This document shows, one piece after another, positions 10,276 through 19,812 of a DNA stretch of 64,000 nt. This stretch comes from Paraescarpia echinospica (lineage: Eukaryota; Annelida; Polychaeta; Sabellida; Siboglinidae): contig CM034541.1 of the NCBI GenBank assembly GCA_020002185.1, forward strand, positions 48,839,579-48,903,578, in the 5' to 3' direction. Within the stretch, counting starts at the first letter, position 1. Each line of letters starts with the position of its first letter. The translations under genes were made by a program, and so were the position numbers. The notes below the pieces were generated by a model that did no database searches, had not been told where the DNA came from, and saw nothing but the letters and a program-made list of their open reading frames with translations.

Positions 10276-10670
10276 GAGGATTGGTGGAGATCATTGTATC
10301 TAGGAGATATTTCTTTTTTGCTCGTTGGCTGTGTCTCGTATACTGAGGTCAGTTCTGACCGCTTTTGTCCAGTGACCAAAGGAGATATGATCCTAAAACA
10401 TGTTTCCCTACGTAGGATCAGTACCCTGATGTTTATACGTGCTTTCAATGTTGTTATATTTATCTTGCACTATCTGTTGAAATCAGGGGCTCAAACCTGC
10501 GTGATAGTTCGACCACACAATGAGCTTCGTGTGCAGTGTCGAGAAACAAATGTCGATATGACCTTTTTTGACAGCCCACGTGTGCAATGATTCAAATAGG
10601 CGTGTTTTGTTGTCGAATACAGACATCAGTGAAGCAATTTTGTGGTTTGCATATTGACATATTTTAACAA
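10276..10670. other. Unannotated sequence
   Basis: No coding or repeat structure recognised between the purine tract and the trinucleotide repeats. Confidence 0.4.
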
Positions 10671-10675
10671 AATAA

Positions 10676-10745
10676 TGCTGTTGTTGTAGTAGTATTAGTA
10701 GTAGTAGTAGTAGTCCCTGTTGTTGTTGTTTGTTGTTGTTGATGA
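10676..10745. repeat. Trinucleotide repeats (TAG)n and (TTG)n
   Basis: Short runs of tag (10688-10715) and ttg (10720-10741). Confidence 0.85.
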
Positions 10746-10899
10746 TCGTGATTATGGTGATGATGTTCTTAATAAGCAAATGTCGGTATAGTTATCTTGC
10801 ATAATACCGCAATAGACTGCGTATTAATAAAGACACATTTGAATGGGTTATCAAGAGACGATCTGAATTTGTTTTCGGCAAATCGTCTTGTGCAATATA

Positions 10900-11027
10900 A
10901 AGTATATATATTATAACATGCTGACAGACCAAGTATATATAAAGTATATATATTATAACATGCTGACAGACCAAGTATATATAAAGTATATCTATTATAA
11001 CATGCTGACAGACCAAGTATATATAAA
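10900..11027. repeat. 42-bp tandem repeat, three copies
   Basis: The unit starts agtatatatattataaca and continues to a tgctgacagaccaagtata end. It repeats at 10901, 10943 and 10985 with one change (tatcta in the third). Confidence 0.92.
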
Positions 11028-11029
11028 CG

Positions 11030-11838
11030 AGCCAGTGTTCATTGTTAATGATTCGAACAGGTTCCGTTTGTTTGCACGGCAGCGCGCAACTTTCGAAGGC
11101 GTGGCCGCAATGTGAATCGTAACTTCAAGCGAATGCTTTCAAATTGTGGACAGTTAAGAACGATACTTTTCACATAGCAGCTCTGCGAATTAGGCTAACG
11201 GCATTTGTCTTATTGTGCGTGCGTGCATGCGTGTGTGAAGTTGTGTGTTGGTTTTTATACTACACTATTAATTCGCCTATTCGTTAAAGCTATCTTGTAA
11301 ATACGTTAAAGCTCTCTTGCAAATACTATAACTAAGTTTCGGCAAGCCCTATAAAATACATACACAGTAGAGTTTCTAATTATCTCTAGGTGACATACTT
11401 ATTAGTTTCACTGACCTACTTATTGGTGACACCGACATACTTATTAGTGACACCAAAAAGGGGATATTTAATTTTAAGAAATTCCTAGGGGCTTACTGAA
11501 ACTACTAATTCCAAAACAAGCACATCATGATCACGTAATACTAGTTAACTTAATGTCGTTCATGTAATTCTTAAATTCCAGTCCATCGGATTCATACTTA
11601 TGATCATTTTGTTTTCTTTCATACGTACAACTGCGTGGATAATTATGCTGTGTTTTGATGACGAACAAATGACAGTGTACTTTGTAACTGTGATATTATT
11701 ATCTAGTAGAATCGTCGCGACATTTTCGTGAAAACATATGTCTCACTTTTAATGTATTTGCAATATGTTATTATTATCATTTTAGTTGGCAAACCCTCCA
11801 CTCAGTTCATTGCACCAATAAAAATGGTATTTGTTGTG
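11030..11838. other. Unannotated AT-rich sequence
   Basis: No ORF or repeat beyond two short direct repeats: cgttaaagct at 11284 and 11304, and acatacttattagt at 11391 and 11430. Confidence 0.4.
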
Positions 11839-11839
11839 A

Positions 11840-14800
11840 TTGCCTGCCTTGTGTGTGTATTGTGACTGCCTGCCTTGTGTGTGTATTGTGACTGCTTGCC
11901 TTGTGTGTGTATTGTGACTGCTTGCCTTGTGTGTGTATTGTGACTGCGTGCCTTGTGTGTGTATTGTGACTGCTTGCCTTGTGTGTGTATTGTGACTGCT
12001 TGCCTTGTGTGTGTATTGTGACTGCCTGCCTTGTGTGTGTATTGTGACTGCTGTGTGTGTATTGTGACTGCTTGTGTGTGTATTGTGACTGCTTGCCTTG
12101 TGTGTGTATTGTGACTGCTTGTGCTGCTTGTTGTGTGTATTGTGACTGCGTGTGCTGCTTGTGTGTGTATTGTGACTGCCTTGTGTGTGTATTGTGACTG
12201 CTTGTGTGTGTATTGTGACTGCTTGCCTTGTGTGTGTATTGTGACTGCTTGCCTTGTGTGTGTATTGTGACTGCTTGCCTTGCTTTTGTGTGTGTATTGT
12301 GACTGCCCTTGCCTTGTTGTGTGTATTGTGACTGCGTGCTGCTTGTGTGTGTATTGTGACTGCTTGCCTTGTGTGTGTATTGTGACTGCCTGCCTTGTGT
12401 GTGTATTGTGACTGCTTGCCTTGTGTGTGTATTGTGACTGCTTGCGTGCCTTGTGTGTGTATTGTGACTGCGTGCCTTGTGTGTGTATTGTGACTGCGTG
12501 CCTTGTGTGTGTATTGTGACTGCGCCTTGCTGCTTGCCTTGTGTGTGTATTGTGACTGCTTGCCTTGTGTGTGTATTGTGACTGCTTGCCTTGTGTGTGT
12601 ATTGTGACTGCCTGCCTTGTGTGTGTATTGTGACTGCGTTTGTGTGTGTATTGTGACTGCCTTGTGTGTGTATTGTGACTGCTTGCCTTGTGTGTGTATT
12701 GTGATTGCTGCCTTGTGTGTGTATTGTGACTGCGTGCCTTGTGTGTGTATTGTGACTGCGTGCCTTGTGTGTGTATTGTGACTGCGTGCCTTGTGTGTGT
12801 ATTGTGACTGCCTGCCTTGTGTGTGTATTGTGACTGCGTGCCTTGTGTGTGTATTGTGACTGCGTGCCTTGTGTGTGTATTGTGACTGTGTGCCTTGTGT
12901 GTGTATTGTGACTGCTTGCCTTGTGTGTGTATTGTGACTGCGTGCCTTGTGTGTGTATTGTGACTGCGTGCCTTGTGTGTGTATTGTGACTGCGTGCCTT
13001 GTGTGTGTATTGTGACTGCGTGCCTTATGTGTGTATTGTGACTGCGTATCTTGTGTGTGTATTGTGACTACGTGCCTTGTGTGTTTGTTGTGACTGCGTG
13101 CCTTGTGTATGTATTGTGACTGCGTGCATTGTGTGTGTATTGTGACTGTGTGCCTTGTGTGTTTGTTGTGACTGCATGCCTTACGGGTTTGTTGTGACTG
13201 CGGACCTTGTGCGTTTGTTGTGACTGTGGACCGCGTGTGTTTGTTGTGACTGCGTGCCTTGTGAGTTTGTAGTGATTGCGTGCTTTGTCTGCTTGTTGTG
13301 ACTGCGTGCCTTGTGTGTTTGTTGTGACTGCGTGCTTTAGGTGTTTGTTGTGACAGCAGGCTTTGTGTGTTTGTTGTGATGGCGGGCCTTGTGTGTTTGT
13401 TGTGACTGCGTGCTTGTGTGTTTGTTGTGACTGCGTGCCTTGTGTGTTTGTTGTGATTGCGGGCCGTGTGTGTTTGTTGTGACTGCGTGCTTGTGTGTTT
13501 GTTGTGACTGCGTGCCTTGTGTGTTTGTTGTGATTGCGGGCCGTGTGTGTTTGTTGTGATTGCTTGCCTTGTGTATTTGTTGTGACTGCGTGCTTGTGTG
13601 TTTGTTGTGACTGCGGGCCGTGTGTGTTTGTTGTGACTGCGTGCCTTGTGTGTTTGTTGTGATTGCGGGCCGTGTGTGTTTGTTGTGATTGCTTGCCTTG
13701 TGTATTTGTTGTGACTGCGTGCTTGTGTGTTTGTTGTGACTGCGGGCCGTGTGTGTTTGTTGTGACTGCGTGCCTTGTGTGTTTGTTGTGATTGCGGGCC
13801 GTGTGTGTTTGTTGTGATTGCTTGCCTTGTGTATTTGTTGTGACTGCGTGCTTGTGTGTTTGTTGTGACTGCGGGCCGTGTGTGTTTGTTGTGACTGCGT
13901 GCCTTGTGTGTTTGTTGTGATTGCGGGCCGTGTGTGTTTGTTGTGATTGCTTGCCTTGTGTATTTGTTGTGACTGCGTGCTTGTGTGTTTGTTGTGACTG
14001 CGGGCCGTGTGTGTTTGTTGTGACTGCGTGCCTTGTGTGTTTGTTGTGATTGCGGGCCGTGTGTGTTTGTTGTGATTGCTTGCCTTGTGTATTTGTTGTG
14101 ACTGCGTGCCTTGTGTGTTTGTTGTGATTGCGGGCTGTGTGTGTTTGTTGTGACTGCGTGCTTGTGTGTTTGTTGTGACTGCGTGCCTTGTGTGTTTGTT
14201 GTGACTGCTTGCCTTGTGGGTTTGTTTTGATTGGGGGCCTTAGGTGTTTGTTGTGACTGCGTGCCTTACGGGTTTGTTGTGATTGCGGACCTTGTGCGTT
14301 TGTTGTGACTGGGGACCGTGTGTGTTTGTCGTGACTGCGTGCTTTGTGTGCTTGTTGTGACTGCGTGCCTTGTGTGTTTGTTATGACAGCAGGCGTTGTG
14401 TGTTTGTTGTGATGGCTGGCCTTGTGTGTTTGTTGTGACTGCTTGCCTTGTGTGTTTGTTGTGATTGCGGGCCGTGTATGTTTGTTGTGACTGCGTGCTT
14501 GTGTGTTTGTTGTGACTGCGTGCCTTGTGTGTTTGTTGTGACTGCGTGCTTGTGTGTTTGTTGTGACTGCGGACCTTGTGCGTTTGTTGTGACTGGGGAC
14601 CGTGTGTGTTTGTCGTGACTGCGTGCCTTGTGAGTTTGTAGTGACTGCGTGCTTTGTCTGCTTGTTGTGACTGCGTGCCTTGTGTGTTTGTTGTGACTGC
14701 GTGCTTTAGGTGTTTGTTGTGACAGCAGGCTTTGTGTGTTTGTTGTGATGGCGGGCCTTGTGTGTTTGTTGTGATTGCGGGCCGTGTATGTTTGTTGTGA

Positions 14801-15112
14801 CTGCGTGCTTGTGTGTTTGTTGTGACTGCGTGCCTTGTGTGTTTGTTGTGACAGCAGGCGTTGTGTGTTTGTTGTGATGGCGGGCCTTGTGTGTTTGTTG
14901 TGACTGCTTGCCTTGTGTGTTTGTTGTGATTGCAGGCCGTGTGTGTTTGTTGTGATTGCGGGCCATGTGTGTTTGTTGTGACTGCGTGCTTGTTTGTTTG
15001 TTGTGACTGCGTGCCTTGTGTGTTTGTTGTGATTGCGTGCCTTGTGGGTTTGTTGTGATTGCTGGCCTTGACTGTTTTGTTGCGACTGCGTGCCTTGAGT
15101 GTTAGTAGTTGT
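11840..15112. repeat. 26-bp minisatellite, about 125 units, two subtypes and higher-order structure
   Basis: The unit reads TGCCTTGTGTGTGTATTG followed by TGACTGCN. From 11,840 to about 13,080 the core is GTGTGTATTG. From there to 15,110 it is GTGTTTGTTG. Within the second half a 129-bp higher-order unit of five monomers recurs at 13,591, 13,720, 13,849 and 13,978. A larger block around 13,190-13,400 is repeated near 14,570-14,760. Unit shortening (missing gcctt) creates local phase changes. The long minus-strand frame across 14,266-15,189 is a translation of this repeat, not a gene. Confidence 0.95.
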
Positions 15113-15160
15113 GTAGGTGATGTACGAGTTACGCCATCCGTTTTTCCGTTGAGGAAGATA

Positions 15161-15205
15161 CCCGGATGTAGGTCAAGGTCAAAGGTCAAGTACTCGGATG
15201 TAGAT
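15161..15205 (+). promoter_or_regulatory. Cluster of nuclear-receptor half-sites (AGGTCA), including a perfect DR1
   Basis: AGGTCA occurs at 15170-15175, 15176-15181 and 15183-15188. The last two form AGGTCAAAGGTCA, the consensus DR1 bound by HNF4/RXR-type receptors. A second 30-bp copy (cggatgtagatcaaggtca) follows. It lies about 520 bp upstream of the first viral-like promoter. Function is inference. Confidence 0.4.
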
Positions 15206-15221
15206 CAAGGTCAAAAGTAAA

Positions 15222-15560
15222 ATGGCGCCTGGCGGATTTTTAAAAACTCAAACAGCACCACCTAGCGGAATTTTTATTAACTTAATTCCCCTGGTGGATA
15301 TGTCGTGAACTACAGATTGTGCCACCTGGCGGATAAGTTGTGGACTAAATGTTCGAATATTGCCAAAATTCGTGTCTCTTGCGCGCTTGCGTGCAATGGA
15401 GCCCTCTGACGGATAGAGCATGAACTACAAACATCATCCCCTAGTGGACAAGTGGGCGAACCACATATGAGTACTGCCAAAATTCGGGTCTCTTGTTTTC
15501 GTAGAGTGCTTACTCCTGGTGGATATACCATCATCAACTGAAAGCACCCCTGTTAGATAA
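15222..15560. repeat. Degenerate repeated motif CCTGGCGGATAA-GTGAACTA
   Basis: At least eight versions of a cacctggcggataa-like core occur near 15224, 15259, 15288, 15322, 15401, 15436, 15513 and 15547, most followed by a gtggtgaacta-like segment. A gccaaaattcg-ctcttg block occurs twice (15361 and 15476), about 115 bp apart. Related cores occur at 39,213 and 41,510. This may be the left terminal region of the Polinton, but no matching right copy was found. Confidence 0.6.
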
Positions 15561-15704
15561 GTGGTGAACTAAATAACTACTCTGCAGTCCGCGTGCAGTC
15601 TGCGCGTGTGTTCATCTACTCTGCAGTCCGTGCTTTTGAATTTTTTACTCTACAATCCGTGATCTTTCGGCACGCCCACGTGACTTTTCGGCACATTTAC
15701 TAAC

Positions 15705-15744
15705 TATATAAGCGCGGTGTTTTGCCAATCGGACCGTCATTCGT
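15705..15744 (+). promoter_or_regulatory. TATA box plus TCAKTY initiator
   Basis: TATATAAG at 15705-15712 is followed 31 bp later by GTCATTCGT (15736-15744). The TCATTC within it fits the TCAKTY initiator. Predicted start is near 15739. The same layout occurs before three other genes of this element. Confidence 0.7.
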
Positions 15745-15776
15745 ATCACGACGACAGCACGGCTAACATCATCATC

Positions 15777-16313
15777 ATGTTGAAGACACCCTACTACCGA
15801 CCTCGCAATGCGGCAGACTCGAGCGACGAGGACGAGCCGACGAGTCGACCCATCATGCCGGTGACCAACCGTCCTTCCGGGCCGTCGGAACCAGACGTCG
15901 TGGCCATCTCAGCTGTAGAAACAACGGTAAGCGCCGCCGCCGTTATCAAGATCAGAGGTCTCCTCATCAACAAAGTACGCCAGCACACTCCCTTCTACAT
16001 CGGGTGCAGATACTGCAAGAAGCGTATGATGGTCGACGATAGGGGACATTTGCAATGCGAACGACACGGTTACGTTACCTCTGACATGCATTTCGTGGTG
16101 CGCATGTGCTTTGTCGAGACAGCGACGGGTCGATCTATATGGCTGACTTTATTCGACCAGTGTATGGCTCTTCTCCTTGACGTGAATGCCGAGACGATGC
16201 AGACTTACAAACTGAACTCACTGACGGGAACTCGTGTGTCTCTCACCATAAAGAAAACTCGACGACATACTTACACAAACGTCAACGTCACTCACGTGGA
16301 GGTGATACACTAG
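15777..16313 (+). CDS. RPA1-like OB-fold / zinc-ribbon single-strand DNA-binding protein (predicted)
   Basis: 178 residues from the first ATG after the predicted transcription start; an upstream in-frame codon at 15717 would lie before the initiator. An acidic, disordered N-terminus (RNAADSSDEDEPTSRP) is followed by IKIRGLLINK and FYIGCRYCKKRMM (C77, C80), then HLQCERHGY (C94, H97), making a C2-CH zinc ribbon. FVVRMCFVETATG and SIWLTLFDQCMALLLDV follow. This order, with W-(V/L)-T-x-F after the ribbon, matches the C-terminal OB fold of replication protein A large subunit. The likely role is binding single-stranded DNA during element replication; that is inference. The frame is intact. Confidence 0.65.
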   Translation: MLKTPYYRPRNAADSSDEDEPTSRPIMPVTNRPSGPSEPDVVAISAVETTVSAAAVIKIRGLLINKVRQHTPFYIGCRYCKKRMMVDDRGHLQCERHGYVTSDMHFVVRMCFVETATGRSIWLTLFDQCMALLLDVNAETMQTYKLNSLTGTRVSLTIKKTRRHTYTNVNVTHVEVIH

Positions 16314-16404
16314 GCTCCGTACCCTGTTTCAGCCTCTCTCTGCTGCCATCCCTGCCGATGTGACAACTTCCGCCAACACGGCCGATGTGACAACTTCCGC
16401 CGAC

Positions 16405-16872
16405 ATGGCCGATGTGACAACTTCCGCTCCTGACGATGTGACAATTTCTACTCACGCAACCAATGTGACATCTGCCGCTCCTGTCGCCACTGGTCCGAAC
16501 TTTACGCTTGAGTTTCCGGCGACATCAATTAAGAAGACGATTACCCGTCACATAGCATGTGCCATCGTTGAACTCTCGAAACGACAGTGTCTCGCTTGCG
16601 AGATAGACGATCCTAGTCAATTTCATCACGATTGTATGTTACCTGATGACATTCTAATTTATATGCACTTTGATGAGGCTGTGGAGGCCATTAATTCAAC
16701 TGCAGTGATGAAAGACTGGTTGATTGTTTTGTTAGACGCAGGTTTGAAGCTATCCGACCTGACGTCCGATCACTTGTGTACTATCGGAAGTTGGTTGCAA
16801 GAACCGTTTTCAGAGGAGTGGCGAAACAAATTAAAGCAAATTGTTCTGACAGTAATGGAGGATGATCTGTAA
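16405..16872 (+). CDS. 155-aa protein with CxxC...HDC motif, unknown function
   Basis: The first ATG in frame is at 16405; the same frame is open upstream through more copies of an ADVTTSA repeat (from about 16351). The N-terminal third is a Thr/Ser/Asp-rich low-complexity repeat. The rest is folded-looking: TITRHIACAIVELSKRQ, then CLACEIDDPSQFHHDCM, a cysteine/histidine cluster reminiscent of short proteins seen beside capsid genes in invertebrate virus-like elements. The C-terminal part is helical (WRNKLKQIVLTVMEDDL). It follows the RPA-like gene and is followed by a polyadenylation signal. Function unknown. Confidence 0.6.
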   Translation: MADVTTSAPDDVTISTHATNVTSAAPVATGPNFTLEFPATSIKKTITRHIACAIVELSKRQCLACEIDDPSQFHHDCMLPDDILIYMHFDEAVEAINSTAVMKDWLIVLLDAGLKLSDLTSDHLCTIGSWLQEPFSEEWRNKLKQIVLTVMEDDL

Positions 16873-16982
16873 TTGCGGTGTTGTCTTTTACACGATTAAA
16901 CTTTGCAAGACTCTGTATTAATGTCCAGTCTCTTGTTCTTGCAGTTATGGAGCGCGACCTGTAAATACGTGTGTGTTGTACG

Positions 16983-16988
16983 AATAAA
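16983..16988 (+). terminator. Polyadenylation signal AATAAA
   Basis: AATAAA 111 bp after the stop of the 155-aa gene and 45 bp before the next TATA box, where a transcript covering the first two genes would end. Confidence 0.6.
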
Positions 16989-17032
16989 ATGTTCAAACCT
17001 TACATTGTGTAATTTTTTCGTAGTATAAGTAG

Positions 17033-17068
17033 TATAAGTACCGTGCATCTTAGTCTCTTTCATCAGTT
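17033..17068 (+). promoter_or_regulatory. TATA box plus TCAKTY initiator for the ATPase gene
   Basis: TATAAGTA at 17033-17040 and TCAGTT at 17063-17068, 30 bp apart, with the ATPase ATG 10 bp further on. Confidence 0.7.
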
Positions 17069-17077
17069 GCGAAAAGT

Positions 17078-17713
17078 ATGGACACGAGGTTAGTTCATCC
17101 TTTTACTTGTATCGTTGCTGGGCAGACGGGCTGCGGTAAAACGACGTTTGTTGTCTCTTTACTACGTCATTCTGCCACACTCGTAAACTCACCGCCCGAG
17201 AAGATCACGTGGTGTTACAGTGAATGGCAGGCGTTGTATTTCACGCTCTCTACGTTACATCCGAACATATAATTTGTCGAGGGTCTTCCCGATGTGTCGT
17301 CTTTCGATCCTAAAACGAGAAACATGGTAGTTATCGACGATCTCATGTCGGAAACGGACGAGAGGGTCACCAAACTGTTTACGAAGAAGAGTCGTCATTG
17401 CAACACGTCCGTAATATATTTAGTGCAAAATTTATTTCCCAAAGGGAAAGAGAGTCGCACTATAAGTATAAACGCACAGTACATGGTACTCTTCAAGGAC
17501 CCTCGCGACAATACACCAGTGGTCAACTTGGCCAAACAGATGTATCCGGGTCGAATAAAGTACAGTCAATAAGCTATCAGAGACGCAACGTCCGTACCCC
17601 ACGGGTATTTGTTCGTCGACCTCAAACAGGCCACACCGGAACACTTGCGCCTGCGTACTAATATTGTTAAGGAACCAAACAAATTTCAGTACGCCTACCT
17701 TCCGAAGATATAA
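17078..17713 (+). pseudogene. DNA-packaging ATPase (FtsK/HerA, A32-like), interrupted by two in-frame stops
   Basis: One frame of 212 codons. It begins MDTRLVHPFTCIVAGQTG with a Walker A motif GQTGCGKTT at residues 15-23. A Walker B-like NMVVIDDLM follows, then CNTSVIYLVQNLF, a sensor-like segment common to A32-type ATPases. In-frame TAA codons at 17270-17272 and 17570-17572 interrupt it without any frameshift. In this family the enzyme pumps genome DNA into the capsid. The C-terminus keeps LFVDLK. The final TAA at 17711-17713 lies inside the TATA box of the next gene. Confidence 0.9.
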
Positions 17714-17744
17714 ATAGAAACACGCCGTGACACTCGTCATTCGT
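17709..17744 (+). promoter_or_regulatory. TATA box plus TCAKTY initiator for the small basic protein gene
   Basis: TATAAATA at 17709-17716 overlaps the ATPase stop. GTCATTCGTC begins at 17736, 27 bp downstream, and ends just before the ATG at 17746, so the leader would be only a few bases. Confidence 0.7.
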
Positions 17745-17745
17745 C

Positions 17746-18067
17746 ATGTCGGCGCGAGTGAAGAGAAACGCGTTGTGCCTTTGTCTCCTCGCTAAAGCGG
17801 ATCCTGCTTTAGCCAGAGCCATCATCGACAAGGGAAAACCCGATCTGGTACACAGTCTGAGCGAGTGTGCACAGAACATATTAAAAGGGAACGTACCACT
17901 AAAGAAAGGTCACAAGACTAAACAAGAAGGACCTCCGAATCTTGGTCATCAGGAAAACCGGTCTTCATAAGAAGAAACGTATTCTACAGAAAGGTGGTTT
18001 CCTTGCGGCCCTACTAGCTCCATTGGCTATGTCCCTTCTAGCCCCGTTGGTGACGACGTTGTTGTAG
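17746..18067 (+). pseudogene. Small basic protein with hydrophobic C-terminal tail, frameshifted
   Basis: From ATG 17746 the first frame gives MSARVKRNALCLCLLAKADP, then DLVHSLSECAQNILKGNVPL, and drifts off to a stop at 17970. From about 17930 another frame carries KKKRILQKGGFLAALLAPL and a Leu/Pro-rich hydrophobic end with a TAG at 18065-18067. Polintons and adintoviruses often carry a small protein with a basic middle and a short hydrophobic end after a KGGF-like motif. It may be a core or membrane-active virion component, but its function is not established. One frameshift lies around 17930. Confidence 0.65.
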
Positions 18068-18083
18068 TCGTAACTAAACGACT

Positions 18084-18647
18084 ATGGAGCACACAAAGAA
18101 GATGGCGCTGGTCGATCCACGTATTTTGGATAACGTTCAACTGCAACCTCCTTCGACCAATCCTATAGGGAGTGTTTTGCGACGACTCGATGACGAAATA
18201 CGTTACATATTAGAACAAAGCGATACGGACGAGAGGGAAAAGGTCGTGTTGTATAACCAAGTGTTGAATCGATACAACGATCTTTCCGACAAGCGTATGC
18301 AGGAACCGCTGCGTGTAGCCATCGATAAATTTCCCAGCAAAGTCGAAAACAAACTTCAATCACCTACCGAAAATGAAATCGTCGAAAAGGAGAACATCGA
18401 AAATGAAATCGTCGACAGCGTGCCGAAAGCTATGAAGCAGAAAGCACGACGACTCATCAATAAAATGAAAGGTGCCGTAAGGTGGAACGATCGCGGCGAG
18501 ATGATGTACAGAAATGTAACGATTCCGGGAAGTAACATCGTGGACCTCGTCAATGAAGTGTTGAGAAAGCGGAAGTCTTTTGAACCGGTGGGATGGAAAA
18601 CCTTCGCTCGTAGTCTCAAGGATGTGAACACGAACACACCGTATTAA
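18084..18647 (+). CDS. Conserved 187-aa Polinton-associated protein, function unknown
   Basis: Intact. The N-terminal part (KKMALVDPRILDNVQLQPPS, then RLDDEIRYILEQSD and VVLYNQVLNRYNDLSDK) looks helical. A charged linker has a duplicated NEIVEKENIE/NEIVDS segment. The C-terminal domain carries ARRLINKMKG, VRWNDRGEMMYRN, IPGSNIVDLVNEVLRKRKSF and VGWKTFARSLKDVN. The W-N-D-R-G-E and IPGSNI-DLVN motifs recur in virus-like elements of invertebrates. A second copy exists on the minus strand at 23.6-24.1 kb with the same domain order, so the conserved region is clear. It lies between the small basic protein and the integrase. I cannot assign a function. Confidence 0.8.
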   Translation: MEHTKKMALVDPRILDNVQLQPPSTNPIGSVLRRLDDEIRYILEQSDTDEREKVVLYNQVLNRYNDLSDKRMQEPLRVAIDKFPSKVENKLQSPTENEIVEKENIENEIVDSVPKAMKQKARRLINKMKGAVRWNDRGEMMYRNVTIPGSNIVDLVNEVLRKRKSFEPVGWKTFARSLKDVNTNTPY

Positions 18648-18683
18648 TAGTCTTGCACGACACGACACCAGCATTATTACGGC

Positions 18684-19812
18684 ATGTCTCCTCGCGTAGG
18701 TAAGAAGACGAAGCGTTCACACGATGCATTGAAAAGTATTTAATACCACACGAAACTAACCGGAAGTTACGGAGGCGTTGATGCCCTTCATCGTGCTTCA
18801 CATGCTTCACGCGCGTCGTCGAAAGAGGTGAAACGGTGGTTGTCGGAACAAGACACTTACACACTACACAAACCGGTGACATATCGTTTCAGGCGTAGAC
18901 ATGTCGTAGTGGGTGGTATAAATCAACAATGGCAGGCCGATCTGGTAGACATGTCACGTTTGAAACGGTACAACGACGGTCACACTTTCAGTTTGACCGT
19001 GATAGACGTGTTCTCCAAGAAAGCGTGGTCTGTTCCTTTGAAGAACAAATCGGGACCGTCACTCACGATGGCGTTTCGTCGGTTGCTAAAGGACAATGAT
19101 GGCCCACTGTCATTGCAAACGGATAAAGGAAAATAGTTTATGAACAGGCAAATGCAAGAGTTTCTGAAAGAGAAAGGTATCCACCATTTTACGACACACG
19201 ACCAAGGCGTGTATCGTGGAACGTTTCAATCGTACTCTGAAGACCCGTATGTGGAGATATTTAACGAAAAACCAGACGTTAAAGTACCTGGACGTATTAC
19301 ACCACCTAGTCGATTCGTACAACGACAGTTATCATAGAAGTATTGGAATGGCGCCGTCTGAAGTGAACGTGATCAATCAAGAAGAGGTTTGGCAAAGGTT
19401 GTACGGAAATGAAGGACACGGAAAAGTCAAACCGGTTTTAAAAGTGGGCGATCACGTGCGTATCAGCAAAGTCAAGAGACAATTCAAAAAAGGTTACTTA
19501 CCCAACTGGAGTGACGAGATATTTACCGTCAAAACAGTTCATCGTTCCGATCCGCCTGTTTATCGTTTGATCGATGATGAAGATTCGCCGACAGAGGGAA
19601 CATTTTACGAACAAGAACTACAGAAAGTGGTTGTGGCCAAGGATAAACTCTATCGCATCGAGAAAATGTTGCAGCAGCGCAAGCGAGGAAAAAAGACACA
19701 GGTCCTGATCAAGTGGTTAGGGTATCCCGATTCGTTTAACAGCTGGTTGGATAAAGCATCACTCGTCGCGTATAAAAGGTTAGTACACACCAGTCGAGCC
19801 GTCATTCTTGTC
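18684..19812 (+). pseudogene. Retroviral-type integrase with C-terminal chromodomain, broken
   Basis: The frame starts MSPRVGKKTKRSHD. It then shows SYGGVDALHRAS, the core strand WQADLVDMSRL (first Asp), FSLTVIDVFSKKAWSVPLKN, and LQTDKGK (second Asp). The catalytic Glu lies in VERFNRTLKTRMWRYLT, after a frameshift near 19,200. A KVGDHVRISKVKRQFKKGYL SH3-like segment follows, then a chromodomain (YRIEKMLQQRKRGKKTQVLI, KWLGYPDSFNSWL, 19,650-19,770). In-frame stops lie at 18741-18743 and 19134-19136. In Polintons this enzyme inserts the linear DNA, giving 6-bp target duplications. No stop separates it from the membrane-protein gene downstream, an odd feature noted under findings. Confidence 0.92.
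19771..19809 (+). promoter_or_regulatory. TATA box plus TCAKTY initiator inside the end of the integrase gene
   Basis: TATAAAAGG at 19771-19779 and GTCATTCTTG from 19801, 30 bp downstream. The ATG of the membrane protein is at 19813. The promoter overlaps codons following the chromodomain. Confidence 0.7.

Noticed and set aside
9253..10294. Minus-strand frames rich in His-Thr and Pro-Ser (up to 262 codons)
   Set aside because: Translations of GT/GC simple repeats and of the GGGA tract.
11840..13080. Possible CRISPR-like array because of regular short repeats
   Set aside because: Units are contiguous 26-bp tandem repeats without unique spacers, in an animal genome.
14266..15189. 307-codon minus-strand frame rich in Thr-Asn-Thr-Gln-Gly-Ser-Gln-Gln
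   Set aside because: A direct translation of the 26-bp minisatellite; no start context and no non-repeat domain.
15717..15776. Earlier start for the RPA-like gene, adding 20 residues
   Set aside because: That start lies upstream of the predicted initiator at about 15,739, so it would not be in the transcript.
17432..17740. 102-codon minus-strand frame opposite the ATPase
   Set aside because: Antisense shadow of a gene with clear Walker motifs.
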